Shown piece by piece: positions 17,241 through 26,066 of a stretch of DNA of 64,000 nucleotides. Within the stretch, counting starts at the first letter, position 1. Each line of letters begins with the position of its first letter. The notes beneath the pieces were generated by a model. It was not told the origin of the DNA and did no database searches. It saw nothing but the letters and a program-made list of their open reading frames with translations. The translations under genes and the position numbers were made by a program. The stretch comes from Billgrantia montanilacus. Lineage in GTDB: Bacteria; Pseudomonadota; Gammaproteobacteria; Pseudomonadales; Halomonadaceae. The stretch covers positions 496,001 to 560,000 of the forward strand of contig NZ_QPII01000001.1 of the NCBI RefSeq assembly GCF_003336675.1, written 5' to 3'.

Positions 17241-18733
17241 GTTCTCTCTCCTCCTCGCTTCGCCACCCAATTCATGAGAATGGCATAGCTCATAACGGTC
17301 ACGATAGGAAAGATCGAGGCGAAGGCGATCAGCCCGAAGCCGTCGATCAGTACGTTACGGCCCTCGATCTGGCCGGCCAGACCAATGCCGAGCGCCGTGA
17401 CCAGGGGTACCGTCACTTCGGAGGTCGTTACGCCCCCCAGGTCGAAGGCCAGTGCCACGATATAGCGAGGCGCGAGGGCGGTCAGCAGAATGACCAGCGC
17501 ATAGCCACCGATAATGTAATAGTGGATGGAGTCGCCGCTGATGATGCGGTGTACGCCGATGGTAATGCCGATGGCCACACCGAGCGCCACCAGCAGGCGG
17601 ATCACGTTGCCCTGGATCTTGCCCGCGGCGGCTTCTTCGGCCTGCTGGCCAATGGCGATCAGGGCCGGCTCGGCCATGGTGGTGGCGAAACCGATACAGA
17701 AGGCGAAGAGGTAGACCCAAAGCCAGGTATCGAGGGTGACCAGTTGGTAGGCCATGCTCTGGCCGATGGGGAAGAGCCCGAGCTTGAGGCCCACCACGAA
17801 GGCGTAGAGGCCGATGATGACAAGGGCGAAGCCGATACCGACCCTGAGCGGGTCAGCCAGTGAGCGCTTGAGGACGGCATACTGGAAGAACAGGATGACC
17901 AGAATGATCGGCAGCACGTCGCGCAGCATGCTGAAGAGATCAAGCAGCATCTGCAGTGGGCCGGCGGGAGGTGCGACGTCGTCCTGGGCGGCCATGAGTT
18001 CGGCTCCGGCCGGGAGACTTCCCGGATCGGCGTAGACCAGGATGCCGTAGAGTTGCACGCTGATCATCGGCACCATCACGGCCAGTGCCACCAGGCCGAA
18101 GCCGTCGATCAGCGAACTGCGGCCGCGGATGGACGCGGCGAGGCCAATGCCCAGGGCGGCAATCAGCGGAACCGTGACGATATTGGTGGTGACGCCGCCG
18201 GAGTCGTAGGCCAGGCCGACGATCTCCGCGGGGGCGAAGAAGGTCACCAGCACGACCAGCAGGTAGCCCACGATCATGTACCAGTGCAGGGGGTGGCCCA
18301 GGATGACCCGGAATACGCCGAGTGCCATCACCAACCCCACCGAGCCGGCCACGATCAGGCGTAGCGTCAAGGCGTCGATTCGCCCCCCGCTGATCTGAGC
18401 AGCCTGATCGGCCACGGCAATCAGCGCCGGTTCGGCCACCACGGCAGAAAAGCCGATGGCGAAGCCGAACAGCATGAGAATCGGCATCGAGCCGCGGCGG
18501 GCGAACTGGTTGGCAAGGCGCTTGCCCACCGGAAAGATACTCAGCTCGAGCCCCTGCAGGAACAGGGCGACGCCCAGGGCCACGATCAACAGGCCAATCG
18601 CCATGCCCAGTCCACCATCGGGCCATTCCCGCAGCAGTAGTGCCTGAAAGGCCACCACGACGACGACGATTGGCAGCAGGTTCCGCATGGCATGGGTCAG
18701 CGCATTGAGAAAATCCCTGAGTTGCTCTGCCAA
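17237..18733 (-). CDS. DUF1538 membrane transporter, two fused homologous halves
   Basis: 498 residues, highly hydrophobic with 12 or more membrane segments. The protein is an internal duplication: AEPALIAVADQAAQ...VGYLLVVLVTFFAPAEIVGLAYDSGGVTTNIVTVPL in the first half recurs as AEPALIAIGQQAEE...GGYALVILLTALAPRYIVALAFDLGGVTTSEVTVPL in the second. Both halves end SLIDGFGLVAL / VLIDGFGLIAF. From memory, a pair of separate DUF1538 proteins from a Halomonas (UmpAB) was reported to exchange Na+, Li+ or K+ for H+; the fused gene here would be a one-chain version. Cation antiport fits a halophile but is inference. First gene of the four-gene minus-strand set. Confidence 0.85.
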   Translation of the reverse strand: MAEQLRDFLNALTHAMRNLLPIVVVVVAFQALLLREWPDGGLGMAIGLLIVALGVALFLQGLELSIFPVGKRLANQFARRGSMPILMLFGFAIGFSAVVAEPALIAVADQAAQISGGRIDALTLRLIVAGSVGLVMALGVFRVILGHPLHWYMIVGYLLVVLVTFFAPAEIVGLAYDSGGVTTNIVTVPLIAALGIGLAASIRGRSSLIDGFGLVALAVMVPMISVQLYGILVYADPGSLPAGAELMAAQDDVAPPAGPLQMLLDLFSMLRDVLPIILVILFFQYAVLKRSLADPLRVGIGFALVIIGLYAFVVGLKLGLFPIGQSMAYQLVTLDTWLWVYLFAFCIGFATTMAEPALIAIGQQAEEAAAGKIQGNVIRLLVALGVAIGITIGVHRIISGDSIHYYIIGGYALVILLTALAPRYIVALAFDLGGVTTSEVTVPLVTALGIGLAGQIEGRNVLIDGFGLIAFASIFPIVTVMSYAILMNWVAKRGGERT

Positions 18734-18971
18734 GGCCGGCTCCCTGAGGCATGTTCCGTTGACGACAATCGGTCTTGTCGCTGTTATGCGTGGCGTGGAC
18801 AGGCTAGCCTGTCAGCCTGGATGGTAACATTAGCCTGGTTTGATGAACGATAGTTGACGCCTGGTGACGCGCGACGTGCCATGGACAACAGGCCATGCCG
18901 GCATGACGTGGCTGTCGCCACACTATACCATCGAGCCTGGCCTTGAAGCGGCGAGCGCCACTGGTCGTTAG

Positions 18972-18985
18972 TTGATCAGGATCAA
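18972..18985. promoter_or_regulatory. Perfect FNR/ANR box upstream of lemA
   Basis: TTGAT-CAGG-ATCAA is an exact match to TTGAT-N4-ATCAA. Its centre is 67 bases before the lemA start codon, so a class II promoter would give a transcript leader of about 26 bases. The rest of the 312-bp gap between the divergent DUF1538 gene and lemA (18734-19045) shows no gene. Confidence 0.6.
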
Positions 18986-19045
18986 GACTTTGCGTATCGC
19001 TTGGAATGGGATCAAGCACATCGCGCCAAACGGAGAGGAGCGGCC

Positions 19046-19642
19046 ATGAACGTATCGCTGATCATAGTGCTGGTGGTGTTGGGCCTGGTGCTCATATACG
19101 GCGCCAGTATCTACAACCGTCTGGTGGCGCTGAAGAACCGCTACCAGAATGCCTTTGCCCAAATCGAGGTGCAGCTCAAGCGTCGTTACGATCTCATTCC
19201 CAACCTGGTGGAGACGGCGAAGGGTTACATGGCCCACGAGCGCGAGACCCTGCAGGCCGTCACCGAGGCGCGCAACACGGCCCTGGCGGGGCTCAAGCAT
19301 GCCGCGGCCCAGCCCGGCGAACCCGGCGCCATGGCCGAACTGGCCGGGGCAGAAGGGGCGCTGGGGGCGGCGCTCGGACGCTTCAACATGGTCATGGAGG
19401 CGTACCCGGATCTCAAGGCATCCGAGAACATGCGTCAGCTCTCCGAGACGCTCACCAGTACCGAGAATCGAGTCGCCTTCGCTCGCCAGGCCTTCAATGA
19501 CGCGGTCATGCAGTACAACACCTACAAGCAGAGCTTCCCCCCGATCCTGCTCGCGGGCCCGCTGGGCCATCGTGAGGATGCGGCCCTGCTGGAATTCGAG
19601 GACAGCGCCGAGATTCAGGCGGCACCCAAGGTCAGCTTCTGA
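19046..19642 (+). CDS. lemA: LemA-family membrane-anchored protein
   Basis: 198 residues from ATG 19046 (GAGAGGAG upstream). One N-terminal membrane helix (about 4-22), then YNRLVALKNRYQNAFAQIEVQLKRRYDLIPNLVETAKGYMAHE, the LemA signature, and a helical domain to about 165. LemA proteins are anchored helical-bundle proteins commonly paired with M48 (HtpX-like) proteases, as here (11 bp apart). The unit may act in envelope protein quality control. The preceding ANR box suggests low-oxygen control. Confidence 0.93.
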   Translation: MNVSLIIVLVVLGLVLIYGASIYNRLVALKNRYQNAFAQIEVQLKRRYDLIPNLVETAKGYMAHERETLQAVTEARNTALAGLKHAAAQPGEPGAMAELAGAEGALGAALGRFNMVMEAYPDLKASENMRQLSETLTSTENRVAFARQAFNDAVMQYNTYKQSFPPILLAGPLGHREDAALLEFEDSAEIQAAPKVSF

Positions 19643-19653
19643 CGGGGGTAGGA

Positions 19654-21621
19654 ATGGATTTTTTCGGAGCCCAGGATCAGGCGCGGCGGCTGACGGCACG
19701 GCTGGTACTCCTGCTGCTCGTGGCGGTGGCCGGCATGGTGGCCGCGGCGGTGCTGGTCGTGGCGGTGGCCATGGCACTGCTCGACGGCGGGCAGGCCGGT
19801 GCCGATCCCCTGGCCCGTGCGTTCGACCCGGTGTTGCTGGGGAGTGTCGCCCTCGGGGTGGTCGCAGTGGTGGGGCTGGGTAGTCTGATGCGCCACCTGC
19901 AGCTACGAGGCGGGGGCTCAGCGGTGGCCGAGGCCCTGGGCGGACGCCTGATCAATGGCAGTACCCACGACGCCGACGAGCAGCGACTGCTCAACGTGGT
20001 CGAAGAGATGGCCATCGCCTCGGGCATGCCCGTACCGGCAGTCTATGTGCTGGAAGAGGCGTCCATCAACGCCTTCGCCGCGGGGTACGCTCCCCACGAT
20101 GCCGCCATCGGGGTCACCCGTGGGGCTATCCGGACACTCGACCGCGACGAGCTCCAGGGCGTCGTCGCCCATGAATTCAGCCATATTCTGCATGGCGACA
20201 TGCGCCTCAACATGCGCCTGGTCGCGCTGCTCTACGGTATTCTGGTGATCGGCCTGATCGGCCGCATGCTGCTGCATGGCATGGCGGGCCGGCGGGCGGT
20301 CCGCAGTTCGCGCCGGGGCAACGGCCATGCCGTGATGTTGGGCGCCGGCATTGCCCTGATGGTGGTGGGCTATGTGGGCACGCTGTGCGGCAACCTCATC
20401 AAGGCGGCCGTCAGCCGACAGCGCGAGTTCCTGGCCGATGCCAGTGCGGTGCAGTACACCCGCAATCCGGAAGGGCTGGCGCAGGCACTGAAGCGCCTGG
20501 CGGCCCACTCCCATGGTTCCGAACTGCGCGCCACTCGGGCTGCCGAGTTCAGCCATCTCTATTTCGGTCGCGGCCTGCGTGGCCTGAGCGGGCTCACCGC
20601 CACTCATCCGCCGCTGGCCACGCGCATCGAGCGGCTGCAGCCCGATTGGGATGGCAGCCTGCCGGAGCCACGCCCGGTTGCCGACGAGCCGGCAGCCGAA
20701 AGCCGACAGCCCGGCGATGTGCCGTCGGCTGCCGGGCTTGCCGGTCAGGCCGCCGTCTCTTCCCTGTCGTCTCCTCCCTCTGCGGCGCCAACCACGGCCG
20801 CGCATTCCACAAGTACCGACCTCGACAGCGTCCAGGGCCTGTCGCAACGGGTCGGGCAGCCCGGCCCCGCGGATATCGTTCGTGCGCGGCAGACGCTGGC
20901 TGGGCTCGATGACCGCCTGCTGGAGGCGGCCCATGAGCCGTATGCCGCCCGCGCGCTGGTCTACGGCATCCTGATGGGCGTCGACCCTTCCAGCCGCGAA
21001 CGCCAGCGTCAGGCGCTGGTGGACCAGGCGCTGCCGGAGGTTCTGGTGGAGCTGGACCGGCTTGCGACACCGTTGGCAGCGATGGGCCCCGGGCAGCGGC
21101 TGGCGCTGATCGAACTGGCCCTGCCTCAGCTACGTCAGCTCACCACTGCTCAATATGCCGGCTTCCGTGACTGTTTGCGCCGCCTGATGGCCGAGGAGGC
21201 GCAACCCGGCGCCCTGCAGTGGGGGCTGCATCGTATCGTGCTCGTGGGGGTCGAAGGGCCTCGCCACCGTCGCCATCGTCGTGCCTACCTGTCTCAGTTG
21301 GAGGCTCCTGTCGCGCGGCTGCTGTCGAGCCTGGCAAGGGCAGGCGAGGTCGAGGAAACGGAGGCTCGTGTTGCCTTCCACGCCGCCCTGCAGGCATTGC
21401 CGATCACGCCTGCATTCATGGACCGAATGGCGTCCCCGCAGGAGCTGGATCAAGCAACGGAACAGCTGCAGCAACTGAAGGACGGGGACAAGAGCTTACT
21501 GTTGGATGCGATGGCGCGCTGTGTCTTCCATGACGGCCACATTGCTCCGGGCGAAGCCGAGATGTTAAGAGCCGTTGCCTGGTCCCTGGACTGCCCTCTG
21601 CCGGCAACGGCTGCCGATTGA
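19654..21621 (+). CDS. M48 membrane metalloprotease with long C-terminal TerB-like extension
   Basis: 655 residues. Two N-terminal membrane helices (about 15-45 and 65-88), a zinc site HEFSH at 173-177, a second pair of membrane helices (about 195-250) and ATHPPLATRIERLQPDW near 310-326 closing the M48 domain. HtpX stops near 290 residues; here a Pro/Ala/Ser-rich linker (about 335-400) leads to a helical domain of about 250 residues ending DAMARCVFHDGHIAPGEAEMLRAVAWSLDCPLPA, which resembles TerB-like modules. Likely degrades misfolded membrane proteins together with LemA. GGGGGTAGGA precedes the start. Confidence 0.9.
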   Translation: MDFFGAQDQARRLTARLVLLLLVAVAGMVAAAVLVVAVAMALLDGGQAGADPLARAFDPVLLGSVALGVVAVVGLGSLMRHLQLRGGGSAVAEALGGRLINGSTHDADEQRLLNVVEEMAIASGMPVPAVYVLEEASINAFAAGYAPHDAAIGVTRGAIRTLDRDELQGVVAHEFSHILHGDMRLNMRLVALLYGILVIGLIGRMLLHGMAGRRAVRSSRRGNGHAVMLGAGIALMVVGYVGTLCGNLIKAAVSRQREFLADASAVQYTRNPEGLAQALKRLAAHSHGSELRATRAAEFSHLYFGRGLRGLSGLTATHPPLATRIERLQPDWDGSLPEPRPVADEPAAESRQPGDVPSAAGLAGQAAVSSLSSPPSAAPTTAAHSTSTDLDSVQGLSQRVGQPGPADIVRARQTLAGLDDRLLEAAHEPYAARALVYGILMGVDPSSRERQRQALVDQALPEVLVELDRLATPLAAMGPGQRLALIELALPQLRQLTTAQYAGFRDCLRRLMAEEAQPGALQWGLHRIVLVGVEGPRHRRHRRAYLSQLEAPVARLLSSLARAGEVEETEARVAFHAALQALPITPAFMDRMASPQELDQATEQLQQLKDGDKSLLLDAMARCVFHDGHIAPGEAEMLRAVAWSLDCPLPATAAD

Positions 21622-21769
21622 TGCCCGGCTCTTCTCTCGCCCAGGGATCGTTTTGCCGATGAACTGTCCAATGGCAGATACAGAGCAGTTGCTGTCGACT
21701 TGCAGGTACGTCAGGGCTTTGCTGCAATGGTCTCTTCCTGACGGCCTCACTATGACTGGAGATACTTGA

Positions 21770-22480
21770 ATGGCGAAGTCCCCCTGGAAGCTTGCTGCGG
21801 TTGGGCTGACTCTTGCGCTTGGCCTGACTGGCTGCGGCGACACGGAAGATGAAGCCGGGGCGCCTGAGGTCGAGGAGGTGGAAGTTCCCGCGGCCGAGGC
21901 ACCCGAAGGCACCGTGCCTGAGGATGACATGCCGCCCGACCCGGTCGCGATGTCCGAAGATGAGCCCGACGCCCCCCCCACTGCGGCTGAGGAGGAGGCC
22001 GTGCCAGAAGAAGATGACCGAATGGAGCCGGGCGACGATATCGAAGCGGATGCCGATACGCTGGGTGAATCCCCGGCTGCGGCCCTGGATGAAGGAGGCG
22101 CCTTGCCGGGTGAGCCCACCCGCTCGGATATCGATGCTATCCTGGAGGACACCGAGCGGCGCTTCGAGGAGGCGCAGCGGCGTATCGATGAACAGTACGA
22201 AGAGGTCGAGCGCGACTCTCCTGTACTGGAGCCCATGGACGACCCAACCGAGTTCCGCTCGACGATCGAACCCATGCAGGACGACATCGGCGATTCCCCT
22301 TCAGCCATCGACGAGGAAGCCGAGCGGCGTGGTGAGACGACACAGTCGGATATCGACGCCATGCTGGAGGAGACCGAGCGGCGTTTCGAGGAAGCGCGGC
22401 GTCAACTCGACGAGCAGTTCGAAGAAGCCGAGCGGAGCGACCCGCAGAGCGAAGCGCCTCAGTTCGACATCGAGGATTGA
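21770..22480 (+). CDS. Highly acidic repeat-containing lipoprotein
   Basis: 236 residues. Signal peptide with lipobox LTGC (Cys22). The mature part is dominated by Asp, Glu, Pro and Ala with almost no hydrophobic core. Two copies of a helical, charged segment occur: SDIDAILEDTERRFEEAQRR (about residues 121-140) and SDIDAMLEETERRFEEARRQ (about 194-213), each followed by hydrophilic acidic sequence, consistent with short coiled coils. No family was recognised. Such charge is in keeping with a periplasmic or surface protein in a salty environment. GGAG lies 10 bases before the ATG. It is cut off downstream by a bidirectional terminator. Confidence 0.75.
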   Translation: MAKSPWKLAAVGLTLALGLTGCGDTEDEAGAPEVEEVEVPAAEAPEGTVPEDDMPPDPVAMSEDEPDAPPTAAEEEAVPEEDDRMEPGDDIEADADTLGESPAAALDEGGALPGEPTRSDIDAILEDTERRFEEAQRRIDEQYEEVERDSPVLEPMDDPTEFRSTIEPMQDDIGDSPSAIDEEAERRGETTQSDIDAMLEETERRFEEARRQLDEQFEEAERSDPQSEAPQFDIED

Positions 22481-22503
22481 GAGCCGCCTTCGTTCATGTC
22501 ATG

Positions 22504-22531
22504 AAAAAGGCCCACCCTCAGGTGGGCCTTT
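22504..22531. terminator. Bidirectional terminator between acidic lipoprotein and csp genes
   Basis: AAAGGCCCACC and GGTGGGCCTTT form a perfect 11-bp stem around CTCA; further As on the left give a T-run on the minus strand. It serves the converging genes on both sides. Confidence 0.85.
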
Positions 22532-22594
22532 CGCCTGGGGGGCCTGTATTCAAGCTGAAGCCAGGCCTATATGCCTGCCGAAGCAGTACTTCAT

Positions 22595-22801
22595 TCAGTC
22601 GGCAAGCTTGATGTTGGAGGCCTGAAGGCCCTTCTTGCCCTGGGTGACCTCGAAGGTGACTTTTTGGCCATCCTGCAGGGTCTTGAAGCCGTCAGCCTGA
22701 ATCTCGGAGAAGTGGGCGAACAGGTCGTCACCGCCGTCGTCCGGAGAGATGAAGCCATAGCCCTTGGTATCGTTGAACCACTTGACAGTGCCAGTTGCCA
22801 T
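22595..22801 (-). CDS. Cold-shock-domain protein (CspA family)
   Basis: 68 residues, one OB-fold cold-shock domain. [16 protein letters not shown] carries RNP1 (KGYGFI) and DLFAHFS is RNP2. It binds single-stranded RNA or DNA and melts structure at low temperature or in stress. AAGGAAA lies 6 bases before the ATG. The gene is preceded by a long untranslated stretch, as is usual for csp mRNAs. Whether it is cold-inducible cannot be told from sequence. Confidence 0.95.
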   Translation of the reverse strand: MATGTVKWFNDTKGYGFISPDDGGDDLFAHFSEIQADGFKTLQDGQKVTFEVTQGKKGLQASNIKLAD

Positions 22802-23200
22802 TGTCGATTTCCTTACTTACAGATTGATCGTGCAGGGCACTCGGCAGTGCCGGAGGCCCGAAGTGCGTGGGCAAGGCGAGAAAAGTGCGCTTCGGGTGTA
22901 TCGACAGTTCGACATACAGCTAACGACTTTCCACTTGCTGACCAACGCAACGGATAGCGCATGAGTGGCGAACCACCATGCCCGCCCAGACAACTCTAGT
23001 TAGTAAATTTCGGAGCGTCCAGCGAATCCCGCGCATGAAATATGCCATACCGCGTGTGGCCAGGAGGCGGTCCATGATCGGCAAGGCGATGGTCTTCATG
23101 CCGTATTCCGTGCGCCGAGAGTGTGAGAGCCGCGTCGCTCTGGCGTAGAATTCCCCCTCGGCCCATGATGGGCCCATTCATGGCAAGGAGCGCTCGATAC
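22802..23200. other. Divergent intergenic region csp / LysE
   Basis: 399 bp with no supported gene. The half next to csp probably contains its long 5' leader. GGCCCAT-G-ATGGGCC at 23160-23174 is a short palindrome 26 bases before the LysE start, a possible operator. Nothing else stands out. Confidence 0.5.
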
Positions 23201-23845
23201 ATGTTTTGGGATGCCCAGTTCTGGCCATTTCTGGTAGCCATTACCCTGCTGACGATCAGCCCTGGCGTGGATACGCTGCTGGTGATACGCAACACGGCTC
23301 GCGGTGGCGTGCGCGATGGGGTGCTGACCAGCGTGGCGATCTGCTGTGGCCTGTTCGTGCATGCCGCCGTATCGGCGTTGGGCATTTCCCTGATCCTGCT
23401 GCAGTCGGCATGGGCCTTCGGTTTGCTCAAGCTGGCGGGTGCCGGCTACCTGATCTGGCTGGGAGTCGCCAGCCTGCTGGCGGCACGACGCGGCCAGGGC
23501 CTGCCAATTGAAGGCGTGATGGGGGCGCGCGAGGCGCGGCCGGTATGGCGGCCGCTTCGGGAAGGGCTGCTCTCCAATGTGCTCAACCCCAAGACCGTTG
23601 TCTTCTACATGGCGTTCTTGCCCCAGTTCATTGCTCCGACCGACCCGGCGCTGGTCCAATCGCTGTGGCTGGCCGGGGTGCATTTCATCATCGCCAACCT
23701 GTGGCAGATCGGTATCGTGGTGACGGTGGGCAGCGCGGGGCGCTGGCTCGGAAGCCGTCTCTTTTCCCGCGTCTTGAATGGAGCGACCGGTGCAGTACTG
23801 ATCGGATTCGGCATCAAGCTGGCGCTGGAGCGTCAGCCCGCCTGA
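23201..23845 (+). CDS. LysE/RhtB-family amino-acid exporter
   Basis: 214 residues from ATG 23201 (AAGGAG 12 bases upstream); longer in-frame starts upstream were rejected because they add non-hydrophobic sequence. Six membrane segments are expected. WPFLVAITLLTISPGVDTLLVIRNTARGG and the internal LLSNVLNPKTVVFYMAFLPQF are typical RhtB/LysE motifs (the latter marks the second conserved block). It exports small amino acids or analogues; substrate unknown. Single gene, ended by a terminator shared with slt. Confidence 0.9.
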   Translation: MFWDAQFWPFLVAITLLTISPGVDTLLVIRNTARGGVRDGVLTSVAICCGLFVHAAVSALGISLILLQSAWAFGLLKLAGAGYLIWLGVASLLAARRGQGLPIEGVMGAREARPVWRPLREGLLSNVLNPKTVVFYMAFLPQFIAPTDPALVQSLWLAGVHFIIANLWQIGIVVTVGSAGRWLGSRLFSRVLNGATGAVLIGFGIKLALERQPA

Positions 23846-23860
23846 GCCCGACCGGAAACG

Positions 23861-23899
23861 CCAGGGACCCGGCATCGATCCGGGGCCCTGGGTGGTTTT
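23861..23899. terminator. Terminator between LysE and slt genes
   Basis: CCAGGGACCCGG and CCGGGGCCCTGG pair with one mismatch around a 7-base loop; TTTT follows on the plus strand. The genes converge here. Confidence 0.75.
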
Positions 23900-23913
23900 G
23901 CGGCGGTGTCGGG

Positions 23914-25866
23914 CTAGTTGCGGGCCAGCAGCGAGCCGTCGTAGCGCACCGTGGTTTCCGCCGAGCTGAGCATCGAAACGCCCTCGGTGCTGCCCCCGTT
24001 GGCCAGGCTTTCGAAGATGACCCGGTAGGCGAGGACCGCCTGGACATAATCGCGTGTCTCGCGGAAGGGGATGCTCTCCACGAAGAGATCGAACTCTTCC
24101 GGTGAGTCGCGCAGCCAGCGGTCGACCCGGCCGGGTCCGGCATTGTAGGCCGCAGCAGCGGCCAGGCGATTGCCACGATAGCGGTTGGTCATGTCGCGAA
24201 TATAGGTGCTGCCCATGCGGATGTTGAGCTCAGGGTCGAGCACGCCGTAGGGCCCGGGGTCGCTGATGCCGAGCTGGCGGCTGAGCTGGGTGGCGGTGCC
24301 GGGCATGATCTGCATCAGGCCGCGGGCGCCGGCGGGGGAGAGCGCCGTTGGGTTATAGGCACTTTCGCGTCGCGCAATGCCCATCAACAGGTAGGGGTCG
24401 ACGCCGGTATTGTTCCCCCAGCGGAGGAAGTGTTCGCGATAGGCTTCCGGAAAGCGCCAGTCGAGGGCGTCCCACATCTGGCCTGTAATGGTGGTCTGCA
24501 CCAGGCGGGCATGCCAGCCACGGCGCTCTGCGTAGTCGGCAAGTGCCCGTGCCTCGCGGGGCGTACCGATGGCCACCGCGTTCAGCCACTCGCTGTTGGC
24601 AAGACCGTCCTCGCCAATGCGCAGCAGCGCCTCCGTGCGCTGTACGGCTGGCCACCGGGCGACCTCCTCGCGAAATGCCTCGTCGAAGCTGTTGCGCTCC
24701 AGATTCAGGGCATAGGGGCGGCCTATGCGGTCAGCAGCCGAGAAGGCGAAGAAGTTGCGGCCATCGGCGGCGCGAGCATAGGCGACTTGTGCCCGTTCCG
24801 AGTCGCCCAGCTGTTCATGGGCGCGTGCCTTCCAGTACTGCCAGCGACTATCCTCGCGGGTCTCCTGGGGCATTGCCTCGATCCAGCGCAGCGCTCCGGA
24901 CCAGTCCCGGCTGGCCAGCGCATGGCGCACACGCAGCTCCAGTACCCGAGCGGTGCCGACTCGCGGCAGGATATCGTCGACCCAGCCCCGGTTGTTGTCG
25001 ATGTCGCGTACCAGGGAGTAGAAGACAAGGTCCTCCTCGATGGCATGACGGTGCTCGCCATCGAAGGTCAGGTGCGGGGCGACCTTGCGCCATGCCTCCA
25101 TGGCGGCCTCGGTATCGGCGCGGATGAAGCCGTGCATGGCGGCGGCAAACAGCGCTCCGCTGCCGCGGCACTCCGGGCCTATGCAGTTGGGTATCCGGGT
25201 GATGGCGGAGTAATCCCCTTGCAGACGAGCCTTGGCATCGAGCGCTTCCTGCCAGCGGCTGCCCAGCTGACGCCCCAGGTAGCTGGCAAGACCGCTTTCA
25301 CCCTGCTGCCAGGCCAGCATCATGCGCTCCCAGACATCGAGTTCGCTGATCTCTCCCTTTCCTCGCAGGTGGCGGAACAGGGTGTCGCAGGCCGACGGCT
25401 GCGAGCTGCCCACATGCCACAGCTTTCGTCCACCCTCCGCGGCGGCCTGCGGGTCGCTGCCCAACAGTGCCGTGTAGTAGTGACACTGGCGTTCGGCCCC
25501 AGCGGGCTCACCATCGGCAACGGCGAGGACGGCGCCATAGCGGCCGGCGCTGCCGTAGCGGCTGATGGCCTGGCCACGCATCCATTCCGCCAGGGGCGCG
25601 TCCTTGTGCCGTTCGATGTAAGCCAGCACCTGGCCGGGCTCTGCCTGGGGCAGTTGGTGGCGCAGACGGTGGTACTCCACGTAACCGGAGAGCACATGAC
25701 CATCGATGGCACTGCTGTCGATTCTGCTCCACTGCTGGTTGCGTGCTGCCTCCAGCGCCTCGCGCAGAGCGCTGTCACTGGGCTGTGCATGGGCGGTGAG
25801 CGGCAGGCTGATGGCTGCCGCGGCGAGCCAGGCGGCGGCGCTGTTTAGCAGGTGGCGATGGCGCAT
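23914..25866 (-). CDS. slt: Soluble lytic murein transglycosylase (Slt70 type)
   Basis: 650 residues. A signal peptide ending near AHA-Q28 sends it to the periplasm. A long alpha-superhelical U domain (to about 480) precedes the catalytic C domain, with the catalytic Glu501 in ARRESAYNP and the SPAGARGLMQIMPGTA and AAAYNAGPGRVDRW motifs of family 1 transglycosylases. It cleaves peptidoglycan to 1,6-anhydro muropeptides for wall turnover. Length matches Slt70. Monocistronic; the region 25867-26066 upstream is divergent with the thioesterase gene and shows no obvious feature. Confidence 0.95.
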   Translation of the reverse strand: MRHRHLLNSAAAWLAAAAISLPLTAHAQPSDSALREALEAARNQQWSRIDSSAIDGHVLSGYVEYHRLRHQLPQAEPGQVLAYIERHKDAPLAEWMRGQAISRYGSAGRYGAVLAVADGEPAGAERQCHYYTALLGSDPQAAAEGGRKLWHVGSSQPSACDTLFRHLRGKGEISELDVWERMMLAWQQGESGLASYLGRQLGSRWQEALDAKARLQGDYSAITRIPNCIGPECRGSGALFAAAMHGFIRADTEAAMEAWRKVAPHLTFDGEHRHAIEEDLVFYSLVRDIDNNRGWVDDILPRVGTARVLELRVRHALASRDWSGALRWIEAMPQETREDSRWQYWKARAHEQLGDSERAQVAYARAADGRNFFAFSAADRIGRPYALNLERNSFDEAFREEVARWPAVQRTEALLRIGEDGLANSEWLNAVAIGTPREARALADYAERRGWHARLVQTTITGQMWDALDWRFPEAYREHFLRWGNNTGVDPYLLMGIARRESAYNPTALSPAGARGLMQIMPGTATQLSRQLGISDPGPYGVLDPELNIRMGSTYIRDMTNRYRGNRLAAAAAYNAGPGRVDRWLRDSPEEFDLFVESIPFRETRDYVQAVLAYRVIFESLANGGSTEGVSMLSSAETTVRYDGSLLARN

Positions 25867-26066
25867 GGTGGCGGCCTCCGGAAGGCTTGAGTCAGAACCT
25901 CTGTATCGTCACCCATTGGAGCATATTTGAGTAGTGGTTAGGTGACGATTACCAGGGTGTTTGTTGGCTTTGTTCAACGGTTAGGCGCTTGTGCAGACAC
26001 CGTGCGAGAGCTAGGCTGAACGAGCTTCGATCAAACGCTTGTTGGACTGTCTTGAGGAGTGCGGAT

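Noticed and set aside
24430..25848. A 472-codon plus-strand open frame opposite slt
   Set aside because: It lies exactly antisense to a well-supported Slt70 gene, has no recognisable motif and no ribosome site; long antisense frames are common in GC-rich genes.
25989..26066. Upstream extension of the first thioesterase to ATG 25989
   Set aside because: No ribosome site and no similarity to the family; GTG 26067 has GAGGAG 7 bases upstream.
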